Assembly: GCF_030371585.1 (NCBI RefSeq)
Contig: NZ_JAUDCE010000003.1
Source of the DNA: Megamonas hypermegale_A
GTDB lineage: Bacteria > Bacillota > Negativicutes > Selenomonadales > Selenomonadaceae
Length of the DNA stretch: 64,000 bases
Direction: 5' to 3' (one strand)
In this document: positions 25,178 through 33,500 of the stretch, one piece after another
Layout: each line of letters starts with the position of its first letter
Numbering within the stretch: the stretch's first letter is position 1
Program-made: the position numbers and the translations under genes
The notes under the pieces: model-generated
What the model saw: only the letters and a program-made list of their open reading frames with translations
Databases searched by the model: none
Told to the model about the DNA's origin: nothing

Positions 25178-25663
25178 ATGAATTTTACGCATTTTAATCA
25201 TTTCAATAGTGAAGGAAACGCCGTCATGGTCGATGTGGGCGACAAAAAAATCACGACCCGCATTGCTGTTGCCGAAGGCTCTATCAAAGTCAACAGCGAA
25301 GTTTTCTATGCCGTAAAAAACAATACGGCCAAAAAAGGCGATGTTCTAGCCGTTGCCCGCATTGCGGCAATTATGGCGGCAAAAAAGACAAGCGATATCA
25401 TTCCGCTGTGTCATCCGCTTTTTATCACCAAAGCCGCCGTTGATTTCACGCTTAACGAAACGGATTTAACGATTACAGCCACCGCCCAGGTAAAAGTAAA
25501 CGGCAAAACGGGCGTGGAAATGGAAGCCCTGCACGCCGTCAGCGCCGCTCTTTTAACAATCTATGACATGTGCAAGGCGCTCGACCGCTCTATGGAAATT
25601 CAAAACATTCATCTTCTACACAAAGAAGGCGGTAAATCGGGAATTTACGACAGAAAGGCATGA
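25178..25663 (+). CDS. moaC: Cyclic pyranopterin monophosphate synthase MoaC
   Basis: Second step of molybdenum cofactor synthesis, converting the MoaA product to cPMP. 161 aa with KTSDIIPLCHPL, the family signature, and VEMEALHAVSAALLTIYDMCKA. Second gene of the tatA-moaC-MOSC-mogA run; its stop overlaps a possible start of the next gene. Confidence 0.95.
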   Translation: MNFTHFNHFNSEGNAVMVDVGDKKITTRIAVAEGSIKVNSEVFYAVKNNTAKKGDVLAVARIAAIMAAKKTSDIIPLCHPLFITKAAVDFTLNETDLTITATAQVKVNGKTGVEMEALHAVSAALLTIYDMCKALDRSMEIQNIHLLHKEGGKSGIYDRKA

Positions 25664-25665
25664 TT

Positions 25666-26103
25666 ATGGGAAAAATTTTAGCTGTATGTATCAGCGAAAA
25701 AAAGGGAACATTGAAAAAAGCCGTACCTTTCGGCACTATGATAAAAGATTTCGGACTGGAAAACGACGCCCACGCCGGTAAATGGCACCGCCAGATAAGC
25801 CTGCTTGCCGTCGAAGCGGTACAGCGTTTTTCCGCCAAATACAAAATAGACGTACCTGCCGGTGCATTCGGCGAAAATCTGCTCGTTGAAGGCATTGACT
25901 TAAAAAATCTGCCGATAGGCACCAGACTAAAATGCAATGACATTATACTGGAAATCACGCAAATCGGCAAAAAATGCCACCTCGGCTGCAATATTCAAAA
26001 ACAGACCGGCGAATGTATCATGCCGAATGAAGGCGTTTTCGCCGTTGTCCTAAACGGCGGCACTGTAAAACCGAACGATACGATTACGATAGAAGGTGAT
26101 TAA
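25666..26103 (+). CDS. MOSC domain protein
   Basis: MOSC domains bind molybdenum cofactor or transfer sulfur to it; stand-alone proteins of this size occur in Moco clusters. About 145 aa with LENDAHAGKWHRQISLL, GAFGENLLVEGIDL and a C-terminal KKCHLGCNIQ segment with two Cys. I prefer ATG 25666 (8 bases from GAAAGG) to 25660, which overlaps the moaC stop. mogA begins directly at its stop codon, suggesting coupling. Confidence 0.88.
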   Translation: MGKILAVCISEKKGTLKKAVPFGTMIKDFGLENDAHAGKWHRQISLLAVEAVQRFSAKYKIDVPAGAFGENLLVEGIDLKNLPIGTRLKCNDIILEITQIGKKCHLGCNIQKQTGECIMPNEGVFAVVLNGGTVKPNDTITIEGD

Positions 26104-26592
26104 ATGTTCAAAGCAGCAATTATAACCGCCAGCGATAAAGGCGCACAGGGACTGCGCGAAGATTTAAGCGGACCGTGTATAAAAAAAATTCTGGAAGAAG
26201 CAAATTACGAAGTTGTATCTATAGATATTCTGCCTGATGACAGAAATCTAATTGCAGATAAACTAATCGAACTGTCCGACAGAAAAATTCCGCTTATCCT
26301 TACGACAGGCGGAACGGGTTTTGCGCCGCGCGACAATACGCCGGAAGCCACCCGCGACGTTATTGAAAAAGAAACGCCGGGTATCAGCGAAGCTATCCGT
26401 GCTGAAAGTTTAAAAATAACACCGCGCGCCATGCTCAGCCGCGCCGTCTCCGGTATCAGGAAGCAGTCTTTAATCATCAATCTGCCGGGCAGCTCCAAAG
26501 CTGTCAGAGAATGCCTCGACTTTATCCTGCCGACACTGGAACACGGTCTTAATATCATGCTCAGTCTCGACAGTGAATGTGCCCGAAAATAA
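26104..26592 (+). CDS. mogA: Molybdopterin adenylyltransferase, MogA/MoaB family
   Basis: Adenylates molybdopterin before metal insertion. 162 aa with TTGGTGFAPRDNTPEATRDV, the MPT-binding motif, and LPGSSKAVRECLDFILP. AAGGTGA precedes the ATG, which abuts the MOSC stop. MoaB is the sister family; the name mogA is by context. Confidence 0.9.
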   Translation: MFKAAIITASDKGAQGLREDLSGPCIKKILEEANYEVVSIDILPDDRNLIADKLIELSDRKIPLILTTGGTGFAPRDNTPEATRDVIEKETPGISEAIRAESLKITPRAMLSRAVSGIRKQSLIINLPGSSKAVRECLDFILPTLEHGLNIMLSLDSECARK

Positions 26593-26634
26593 AAAGAAGC
26601 CTTTTGCTCTTTACAAAGGGCTTCTTTTATCTTC
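26593..26634 (+). terminator. Terminator of tatA-moaC-MOSC-mogA
   Basis: AGAAGCCTTTTG pairs with CAAAGGGCTTCTTTT, followed by T-rich sequence. Confidence 0.82.
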
Positions 26635-26678
26635 CTTAAATTAAAACTTCTATTTGTCAAATTCTTTTTTTTAGGAAC

Positions 26679-27183
26679 TCGAATTAAAGAAACTACCGTT
26701 TAGCATAATATACATTAAAAATAAACATTTAATTATTTATTTCTATATTATGCCAGGCAATTTTTCTTTGAGGGCAAAGAAAAGTTGCCGAAAAAGAAAC
26801 CCTTTGGTTCATGCACTGCTAAGAGATTTTCACTTTAAGAAAACAATTTTTTATTTCTAACGTTTAAAAACTCGCTTACACTCAAACATTTAAACTAAAA
26901 ACAGAAATAAAAAATTGTTTTCTTAATAGCTACAGCTACCGTGAAAATCTCCAACGCAGACAAAAATTTAGCATAGATGGCAAATTACAGTGTCAACAGC
27001 CCAATTTAAGTTTCTACTGTAATTAGAAAGCACAAGCCAAATTCCAAACGTTTCGAACCATTTGTACCGCCTATAATCTGCAAAAGCTTCGAAGGCTCGC
27101 CCAGTGCAGCGATAGCGAAACGTTAAAAGGGTTTTTTCTTTTTGGTTCGTTTTTCTTTTGACCTTTCAAAAGAAAAATGAACA
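26679..27183 (-). repeat. ~505 bp hairpin-rich intergenic element, copy A
   Basis: No gene. On the - strand it begins 2 bases after the xdhC stop with TGTTCATTTTTCTTTTGAAA, forming a hairpin with its complement (GTTC...GAAC), followed by stems GGCAA...TTGCC, GCATAATATA...TATATTATGC and a long central stem whose arms are AAGAAAACAATTTTTTATTT and the exact complement. A homologous ~569 bp copy lies at 53795-54363 in the opposite orientation. Both fill a convergent intergenic gap. Confidence 0.85.
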
Positions 27184-27185
27184 TA

Positions 27186-28163
27186 TTACTGCGCTCTCTT
27201 TTCAATCAGCTGTGCCGCAATGCTTATCGCTATTTCCGCCGGTGTCTGCGCTTTAATGTCCAGCCCAATCGGCATTATAATACTTTTTATCGCTTTTTCG
27301 CCGTATCCTTGCTCGCGCAGGAATTTTTCCACAAAAGCTTTTTTGTGCCTGCTGCCGATTGCGCCGATATATGCCGGTTTTATCTTCAACAACTCATTTA
27401 AAACGACAGTGTCTTTTTCATGACCGCTCGTGATAACCACGGCAAAATCCGTATTTTTCATCTGCACTTTAGCTGCAAATTCCTCATACGGCGTTATAAT
27501 TATATCGCTCGCCTGCGGGAAATAATTTCTATTGGCAAATTCACTGCGCTCTTCTATCACTACATACTCAAATTCCAGATTCGGCAGAAGTTTTGCCACC
27601 TCCTGCGCCACATAGCCGCCGCCGAACAGATATACGGTCGGGTTCTGCCGCAATACTTCCATATAACAGCCGCCCGTTTCATCTATTTGCAACAACGATT
27701 TATGCTTCAGCTGCATTTTTTCCGTATACGGCAAAACAATAAAAGAAAACTGCGCCGGCTCTTTCTGCCAGGTGATTTTTACTACGGCTTTCTGCCCGCT
27801 GCCCAGTAAATTTATCGCCGTTTCAATCTGCGGCAAGTCGTTTTTATCCAGATATTTAAGCAGCACTTTTATCTGCCCGCCGCATACCATACCAATTTGC
27901 GCCGCCGTTTTATTGTTAAGCGAAAAATCTTTTATCGCTGATTTTTTTTCCGCCAAATTTGCTTTCGCTTGCTCTACTGCCAAATATTCCAGAATACCGC
28001 CGCCGATTGTATCGATGGTCTCCCCGCTTTGCAAAATAAGCATATGCGCACCGGTGCCGCGCGGCGCTGAGCCTTTCTTTTCCGCAATCATCGCCAGCAC
28101 CAGCGGTCTGTCTGCCAAGAGTTCGCTTTTTATCTTCACCAGAAAATCTTTTAAGCCAATCAC
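27186..28163 (-). CDS. xdhC: XdhC/CoxI-family molybdoenzyme maturation protein
   Basis: XdhC proteins bind and help insert or sulfurate Moco for the xanthine dehydrogenase family. 325 aa with N-terminal AEKKGSAPRGTGAHML, IDTIGGGILEY, a central Rossmann-like domain (YLFGGGYVAQEVAKLL) and C-terminal YIGAIGSRHKKAFV, followed by IGLDIKAQTPAEIAISIAA. Start overlaps the yqeB stop by four bases. Context with yqeB/yqeC makes it the accessory of a selenium-dependent hydroxylase. Confidence 0.92.
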   Translation of the reverse strand: MIGLKDFLVKIKSELLADRPLVLAMIAEKKGSAPRGTGAHMLILQSGETIDTIGGGILEYLAVEQAKANLAEKKSAIKDFSLNNKTAAQIGMVCGGQIKVLLKYLDKNDLPQIETAINLLGSGQKAVVKITWQKEPAQFSFIVLPYTEKMQLKHKSLLQIDETGGCYMEVLRQNPTVYLFGGGYVAQEVAKLLPNLEFEYVVIEERSEFANRNYFPQASDIIITPYEEFAAKVQMKNTDFAVVITSGHEKDTVVLNELLKIKPAYIGAIGSRHKKAFVEKFLREQGYGEKAIKSIIMPIGLDIKAQTPAEIAISIAAQLIEKRAQ

Positions 28164-28963
28164 TCTATCTCGCCTGCTTTCAATAAAGCGTGCATAACGG
28201 CTTCAAGCGCACCGCCGCCGATTGCCCGCGATTTATCGGAAATCGTGAAGCAATGCGATTTTTCCGCCCGCGGGTCGATATCGCCGCATTTCATCTTGTC
28301 CGTTACTATAACGCCGTCATGCAGCATGCCGCGCACAATACCGTCAATCTGCGCGTAAATTGGATTGTCTTCCGTATATGCTACGATATCGCCTTTTTTT
28401 ACACTGTCGCCGATTTTAACCGCCGATTTAAACTTACCTGCACCGTTTGAACGGATAATACGCTCTGTCGTATAACCGCTGATATTCCCCGGCACGCCCG
28501 TATTTTTTATCGCTTCGCCATTTTCAATAACTCTGCCGAGAAAATGACCGCGTTTCGTTTCTATTACATAGTCGCAATCCTTTCCGGCGCAAAAGCCCGG
28601 TCCTACAGCAATCACAATCGGTGCGTCATCAATATCTGTATTGATATTTTTCTTAGCCATAATCGCATCGATAATCACGTTCGGCTTAAACTCATCCTTA
28701 ATATTTGCATCTTCATCCACAATTACGGCAATATCGCCTTTTTTCATGACTTCCTGCGCTTCGCTGTAATCATGCACCAAAATTCCCTTAATGCCTTCTA
28801 TTTCCGTCTGCCCTTCATAAACGGCATTGGAATACGCAACAGTAAGGCGCACCGTCAACGGCTGCGCAATTTCCGTCATCAATACATTAAATCCAGCGCG
28901 TCTAAGTCTCCATGCAATACCGCTTGCCAAATCGCCCGCACCTTTAATCAAAACTTTCTGCAT
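28160..28963 (-). CDS. yqeB: YqeB, selenium-dependent molybdenum hydroxylase system protein
   Basis: Member of the EF2563/YqeB family found only with selenium-dependent molybdenum hydroxylases; biochemical role not established. 267 aa with an N-terminal Rossmann-like IKGAGDLASGIAWRLRRAGF and central VGPGFCAGKDCDYVIETKRG with two Cys. Overlaps xdhC by 4 bases; with yqeC and mocA it forms the marker set of this system. Confidence 0.9.
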   Translation of the reverse strand: MQKVLIKGAGDLASGIAWRLRRAGFNVLMTEIAQPLTVRLTVAYSNAVYEGQTEIEGIKGILVHDYSEAQEVMKKGDIAVIVDEDANIKDEFKPNVIIDAIMAKKNINTDIDDAPIVIAVGPGFCAGKDCDYVIETKRGHFLGRVIENGEAIKNTGVPGNISGYTTERIIRSNGAGKFKSAVKIGDSVKKGDIVAYTEDNPIYAQIDGIVRGMLHDGVIVTDKMKCGDIDPRAEKSHCFTISDKSRAIGGGALEAVMHALLKAGEIE

Positions 28964-28993
28964 ACAATCACACTCTTTCTTTTTTAATAACCT

Positions 28994-29119
28994 ATCGTAC
29001 TAGTTGATTTCTTAAAGCAGTATAATACTTTTTTATATTCGCTGCCTGTTATCACTTAACCTCACTGAATATAAAGTATTATACTGCTGATTACAGGCTC
29101 GATGTCTTACCAGCACAAC
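28994..29119 (+). repeat. ~120 bp palindromic element, copy 5 (loop inverted)
   Basis: Outer arms are oriented as in the copies at 11583 and 21214 (TCGTACTAGTTGATTT left, TTACCAGCACAACG right), inner arms AAAGCAGTATAATACTTT and AAAGTATTATACTGC. The loop, however, reads CGCTGCCTGTTATCACTTAA then CCTCACT, the reverse complement of the loop at 11627-11653. It separates yqeB from yqeC. Confidence 0.9.
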
Positions 29120-29124
29120 GTATT

Positions 29125-29847
29125 TTAATAATGTCTGCTTACGGCTGTTTTTATGCCGCTTTTATCAAGTTCAGCCGCTATTTGCACGGCTGAGTGCAAA
29201 ATTTTTTCATCATCCGCCTGATTTAAAATAACATAAAAATCTCTATGCTGTACATCTTTTTTTGCGCCCTGCTCACTTTGCAGTATCTTCACCATATCCT
29301 CCGCCGTCAATTTCTCGGCCGGCTGTTTGTGCAGAAAATCCGCCATAATGTCGCTGCGCGATAAATCTTCGATTTTTTGACCCAAAGCCGTCATTCCGGC
29401 AAGATAAACAATTTTCGTCGTACACGGCAGATACACCGGCTCGTAAGAGCGCGGCATTTTAAACGGTCTGCGCTGTGCTCCGTCTGCTTCTATCAATGTT
29501 ATATCGCTGAGCAGTATTATCCTTTGCAGAAAATCCATCGCAAAGCAGCCCATTTTTCTGCCCAAATCCGCACCTGCTATCACCAGCCGTTTTGTTTGCA
29601 GCTGCTCTTTTATAAACGCCTCATCTTCAACAGTGATTGCTTCTTTTTCCCGCATCATCTTCGTTGTCGTCGTTACTAAAATTTTATAATCCGCAATATC
29701 TTTCAGTTCCTGCGCCAGTGCAAAAATCGTCGTCGTCTTGCCGCCCGCTCCGGCAAACGAAATCACATCATGTTTTTTTACCTGCAAAAACTCTGTCAAT
29801 CTGCTCCGTTTTAATTTATCATTAATATATTGATATAATTCATACAA
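29125..29847 (-). CDS. yqeC: YqeC, putative selenium-dependent hydroxylase accessory protein
   Basis: Second marker protein of the selenium-dependent molybdenum hydroxylase system; probably an NTPase. 240 aa with a P-loop near residue 32 (VISFAGAGGKTTTIF), VTTTTKMM and LIEADGAQRRPFK. Function is known only by association. It diverges from mocA across a short 37-base gap. Confidence 0.9.
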   Translation of the reverse strand: MYELYQYINDKLKRSRLTEFLQVKKHDVISFAGAGGKTTTIFALAQELKDIADYKILVTTTTKMMREKEAITVEDEAFIKEQLQTKRLVIAGADLGRKMGCFAMDFLQRIILLSDITLIEADGAQRRPFKMPRSYEPVYLPCTTKIVYLAGMTALGQKIEDLSRSDIMADFLHKQPAEKLTAEDMVKILQSEQGAKKDVQHRDFYVILNQADDEKILHSAVQIAAELDKSGIKTAVSRHY

Positions 29848-29884
29848 AAATCATTCTCCCCTTTATTTCACGAGGTTCACTACC

Positions 29885-30466
29885 ATGAAAACAATAAAAA
29901 AATCTCTCTGCGCAATTATCCTTGCCGCCGGCAGCAGCAGCCGCTTCGGGCAGAACAAACTGCTCTACCCGGTCGGCAATATTCCCATGTACGAACACAC
30001 CGTAAAACTCATACAGAAATTACAGCTCGACTGCATTATTCTCATTACCAAATATCCGCAAATCATACAAAAAATTGACCGAAACATTCTCGTCGTAGAA
30101 AACAACGAAACTAATCTCGGTCAATCCCATTCCATGCAGCTGGGCATTCGTGCCGCTTTAAAGCAAGGCCGTCATTTCGACGGCTATCTGTTCACCGTCT
30201 GCGACCAGCCTTATTTGACTTTTAAGAGCCTGCAAAAACTATGCGCTGCCTGGCAAAGCAAAGGCGGTATCTGCGCTCTGTCTTATAGACAAAAGCGCGG
30301 CAATCCCGTTATATTCGCGGCAAAGTATCTGCCGGAACTTTTGCAGATAACGGGCGACACAGGAGGACGCGCCGTCATCAAAAATCATGCGGACGATTTG
30401 ACGCTCGTTGAAGTCGCAAACATTGCCGAACTTACCGACATTGATACGCCGGACAGTCTTAAATGA
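29885..30466 (+). CDS. mocA: Molybdenum cofactor cytidylyltransferase-like MocA (NTP transferase)
   Basis: MobA-like nucleotidyltransferase; MocA makes the CMP form of Moco used by xanthine dehydrogenase-family enzymes. 193 aa with the N-terminal ILAAGSSSRFGQNKLLYPVG, TVCDQPYLT (metal-binding D) and RGNPVIFAAKYLPELLQ, GDTGGRAV. Orientation opposite to its neighbours yqeC and yedF. Confidence 0.9.
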   Translation: MKTIKKSLCAIILAAGSSSRFGQNKLLYPVGNIPMYEHTVKLIQKLQLDCIILITKYPQIIQKIDRNILVVENNETNLGQSHSMQLGIRAALKQGRHFDGYLFTVCDQPYLTFKSLQKLCAAWQSKGGICALSYRQKRGNPVIFAAKYLPELLQITGDTGGRAVIKNHADDLTLVEVANIAELTDIDTPDSLK

Positions 30467-30467
30467 A

Positions 30468-31079
30468 TTACGGCCGCAGAATTTTTTCCGCTTTCAGCTG
30501 TATTTGCACAATATCCGCCATACCGGCCGGTTTTCCCGTTGCCAATTTATCTTTTAGCCCGTAATATTCCAGGCTCGTACTGCTGACGAATATCTCTGCA
30601 CCGCCGTTTTGCAGCCGTTTCAAATCGGCCAGAACTTCCGAGCCTTCTGCTGCCAGTTTGACACCGCTATTATATAAAACGATTTTCGTCGGCATCTCCT
30701 CCAGAGTCGCCAGCGTATAAATAAAGCTCTTCATCAGAACGGCTCCCAATTTTTCATCGCCGTTTCCCATCAAATTACTGTCTATGAGTACAATAAACGA
30801 ATTTTTTAATTTCAGCGGTTCCGCCTTTTTTATCTCATCCTGCTGCGGCACGAAAAATGATTTTTTTACAAATAAAGATACGACATAATCTGTTCCCTGC
30901 TGAATTTTCTGCGACGGCAAATTCATTTCATCCGCCATCATCTCCAAATTCTGTGCCGATGTGATATCATCCACCACGACATTCAATTTATCATCAACGG
31001 ACAGCGTCTTTAAAACATTCTGCGCCAACACCAGCTGATTTACAGAAGTCTGTCCTCTTGCATCGATTGTTTTTTCCAT
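30468..31079 (-). CDS. yedF: YedF-like selenium metabolism protein lacking all cysteines
   Basis: YedF has an N-terminal TusA-like domain and a C-terminal DsrE-like domain and is tied to selenium use. Here 203 aa with IDARG at residues 5-9 and C-terminal LYNSGVKLAAEGSEVLADL and LEYYGLKDKLATGKPAGM. The usual TusA CPxP is replaced (GQTSVNQLV) and the usual Cys-rich CGTCL-type site reads VSSTSLEYY; the whole protein has no cysteine. AAAAAGGTGATTTT precedes the ATG. Convergent with mocA (1-base gap). Confidence 0.85.
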   Translation of the reverse strand: MEKTIDARGQTSVNQLVLAQNVLKTLSVDDKLNVVVDDITSAQNLEMMADEMNLPSQKIQQGTDYVVSLFVKKSFFVPQQDEIKKAEPLKLKNSFIVLIDSNLMGNGDEKLGAVLMKSFIYTLATLEEMPTKIVLYNSGVKLAAEGSEVLADLKRLQNGGAEIFVSSTSLEYYGLKDKLATGKPAGMADIVQIQLKAEKILRP

Positions 31080-31096
31080 AAAATCACCTTTTTGTA

Positions 31097-31140
31097 AAAA
31101 AGCTCCTTTAATACTAAAGGAGCTTGATTTTTTATTTTTT
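31097..31140 (-). terminator. Terminator of the NCS2 permease gene
   Basis: AGCTCCTTT and AAAGGAGCT form a 9 bp stem with T-runs on both strands; it lies between the permease and yedF. Confidence 0.85.
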
Positions 31141-32448
31141 TATGTGTACAGTTCTTGCTTCATTTAAAATAGCATTTAAAATAATCGCTGTCAAACTGCC
31201 GATTGTTATACCGCTGTGGAATATAATGCTCCAGATACCGGTGAAATGCTTGAATATTTCCGGCACGGCCATGGATAAAAGACCCATTGCCAGACTTATG
31301 CCGACAATCAGCAGATTGAAGTTGTTGTCGCCGTCATACTGTACGCGGGACAGTACGCGGATACCATTTGCCGCAACCATGCCGAACATCGCAATACCTG
31401 CGCCGCCCAAAACAGGAGCAGGAATGCAGGCAATAACGGCCGCCATTTTCGGGAACAGACCGAGCAGAATTAAAATAACACCGGAACCTGCCACTACAAA
31501 ACGGCTTTTTACATTGGTGAGCGTGATAAGACCGATATTCTGCGCAAATGCCGTATACGGGAACGTATTTAAAAATCCGCCCAGCATAGTGGAAAAACCG
31601 TCGGCACGCAGACCGCGCGTAATCGTCTTTTCATCGGCAGGACGGCCGACAATAGCGCCGATAGCGATGATATCGCCCGTTGTTTCCGTCATAACGACGA
31701 GAATTACCAAAATCATAACGATAATAGCCGGAATATCAAACGTCGGCAGACCGAAATGAAGCGGCGTAACAAGTCCAACCCAGTCAGCTCTGCCGATAGC
31801 GCTGAAATCGGTGAAACCGAAGAACGATGCAACGACCGTACCGATGAGCAGTGCCAGCAATACAGAAATATTTTTCCAAAAACCTTTAAAGAAACGATAA
31901 AAAATAATTACAAGCAATAAAACGAAGGCGGATAAAGCCAAAGTGGAAAGACTGCCAAAATCTTCCGCCGCCGGATTTCCGCCGCCTGCCCATCTTACGG
32001 CAACCGGCAATAAGGATAAACCGATAATCGTAACGACAGAACCTGTTACGACCGGAGGGAAAAATCTGACCAGCTTGCTGAAAAACGGCGAAGCTAAAAA
32101 CATGAATATACCGCTGACTATAACAGCCCCGTATATCGCCGTCAGTCCGTCCGCCTGGCCAATCATAATCATCGGCGACACAGCGGCAAAAGTAACCCCC
32201 TGAATGAGCGGCAGTTTGCTGCCTATCCTGCAAGGTCCCAATGTCTGGATTAACGTGGCAATACCGGCTGTAAACAAGTCAGCATTGATTAAATAAATCA
32301 AGTCCTCTGTACTCAGTCCAATAGCAGAAGCTACAATCAGCGGCACGGCTACGGCACCGGCATACATAGCTAATACGTGTTGAAGTCCATAGAGAAAAGT
32401 CTGTCCTAACGGTAATCTTTCATCAACCGGATGTACAGAATTATTCAT
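31132..32448 (-). CDS. NCS2-family nucleobase permease (uracil/xanthine type)
   Basis: Proton or sodium symporter for uracil, xanthine or uric acid. 438 aa, about 12-14 membrane segments, with GLQHVLAMYAGAVAVPLI at the start, the family motif region ITMTETTGDIIAIGAIVGRP-like (VVMTETTGDIIAIG) and GTVIT-type segment VVTGSVVTIIGLSL. Location among selenium/molybdenum hydroxylase genes suggests a purine (xanthine, urate) that feeds such an enzyme. Strong AGGAGG before the ATG. Confidence 0.9.
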   Translation of the reverse strand: MNNSVHPVDERLPLGQTFLYGLQHVLAMYAGAVAVPLIVASAIGLSTEDLIYLINADLFTAGIATLIQTLGPCRIGSKLPLIQGVTFAAVSPMIMIGQADGLTAIYGAVIVSGIFMFLASPFFSKLVRFFPPVVTGSVVTIIGLSLLPVAVRWAGGGNPAAEDFGSLSTLALSAFVLLLVIIFYRFFKGFWKNISVLLALLIGTVVASFFGFTDFSAIGRADWVGLVTPLHFGLPTFDIPAIIVMILVILVVMTETTGDIIAIGAIVGRPADEKTITRGLRADGFSTMLGGFLNTFPYTAFAQNIGLITLTNVKSRFVVAGSGVILILLGLFPKMAAVIACIPAPVLGGAGIAMFGMVAANGIRVLSRVQYDGDNNFNLLIVGISLAMGLLSMAVPEIFKHFTGIWSIIFHSGITIGSLTAIILNAILNEARTVHIKK

Positions 32449-32512
32449 TCCAAAAAACCTCCTACTGTTTTTTATAAAAAATAATATTTATAATTAAGTG
32501 CAAAGCACCGAA

Positions 32513-33475
32513 TTATCCGCCTATTAAAGACATTGACTGTGTTTCCCGCTGCGCAAACGAAGCTTCAGTCAAATGGTGACTGCACGGTTTTTGGTAAACC
32601 GTTTCGCGTATCGCCTGCACGATTTGTTCATCACTGGCACCTTCACTCAGCAGTATTTTTAAATCTCTGCCGCCTCTGTCATGCAGACATGGTTTCAGAA
32701 ACCCCGCCGCCGTCAGCCTAATTCTATTGCATCTTGCACAGAATTTATGCGACAGAGCGGAAATAAAGCCGATTGGCATCTGCGCTGCGGCAAATTTATA
32801 ATAATGGGCCGGTGAACTATTTTCCGCCATTAGACTTTTTTCACCGAAAACCGCTGTTAACCTTTGTAAAACGGCAGCTTCCTCCTGTCCCTGATATTTC
32901 TGCGCCACATTTATCGGCATGAGCTCAATAAATCGCAGTAAAACACCCGCGCGCTGGGCAAAATCCGCCAGCGGAACTATTTCCTGCTCATTAATGCCCC
33001 GCAGGATAACACTGTTTATTTTCAGTTTCATACCAGCTTTTCTCGCTTTATCCATGCCGCTCAAGACACGTCCAACATCACCGCCGCGTGTTATCCGCGC
33101 AAACAGCGCTTCATCCAGACAATCCAAACTGACGTTTATACTGTCAAGACCGGCTTTTTTCAACTGCTCCGCTTTTTGTTCCAGCAAAATGCCGTTCGTC
33201 GTCAGAGCAATCTCATCCACCTGCGTTGATGTTTTTATCTTTCGTATTAAATCGGCTAAATTCGGATAAAGCAACGGCTCACCGCCTGTCAGCCGGATTT
33301 TTTTTATACCTAAAGTACAGATTAACTTTATTAAACGCCAAAATTCCGCCTGCGTCAATGATTTATTTTTCCAGCCGCAGCCGTTTTCCGGCATGCAGTA
33401 TATACAGCGCAGATTGCAATCAGGCGTAAGCGATACGCGCAAATATTCAATAGTACGATTAAAACTGTCCCGCAT
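32513..33475 (-). CDS. moaA: GTP 3',8-cyclase MoaA
   Basis: Radical SAM enzyme for the first step of Moco synthesis. N-terminal cluster CNLRCIYC, C-terminal second 4Fe-4S site with FCARCNRIRLTAAGFLKPCLH (three Cys) and the C-terminal GlyGly needed for activity (MSLIGG). 320 aa, as expected. Start ATG behind GAGGAT; moeA lies 26 bases upstream on the same strand. Confidence 0.95.
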   Translation of the reverse strand: MRDSFNRTIEYLRVSLTPDCNLRCIYCMPENGCGWKNKSLTQAEFWRLIKLICTLGIKKIRLTGGEPLLYPNLADLIRKIKTSTQVDEIALTTNGILLEQKAEQLKKAGLDSINVSLDCLDEALFARITRGGDVGRVLSGMDKARKAGMKLKINSVILRGINEQEIVPLADFAQRAGVLLRFIELMPINVAQKYQGQEEAAVLQRLTAVFGEKSLMAENSSPAHYYKFAAAQMPIGFISALSHKFCARCNRIRLTAAGFLKPCLHDRGGRDLKILLSEGASDEQIVQAIRETVYQKPCSHHLTEASFAQRETQSMSLIGG

Positions 33476-33500
33476 TAAAAATCCTCATTAAATTTATAAT

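Noticed and set aside
26679..27183. Hidden small gene or insertion sequence in the hairpin-rich element
   Set aside because: No frame longer than a few dozen codons is shared by both copies, and no transposase fragment is visible.
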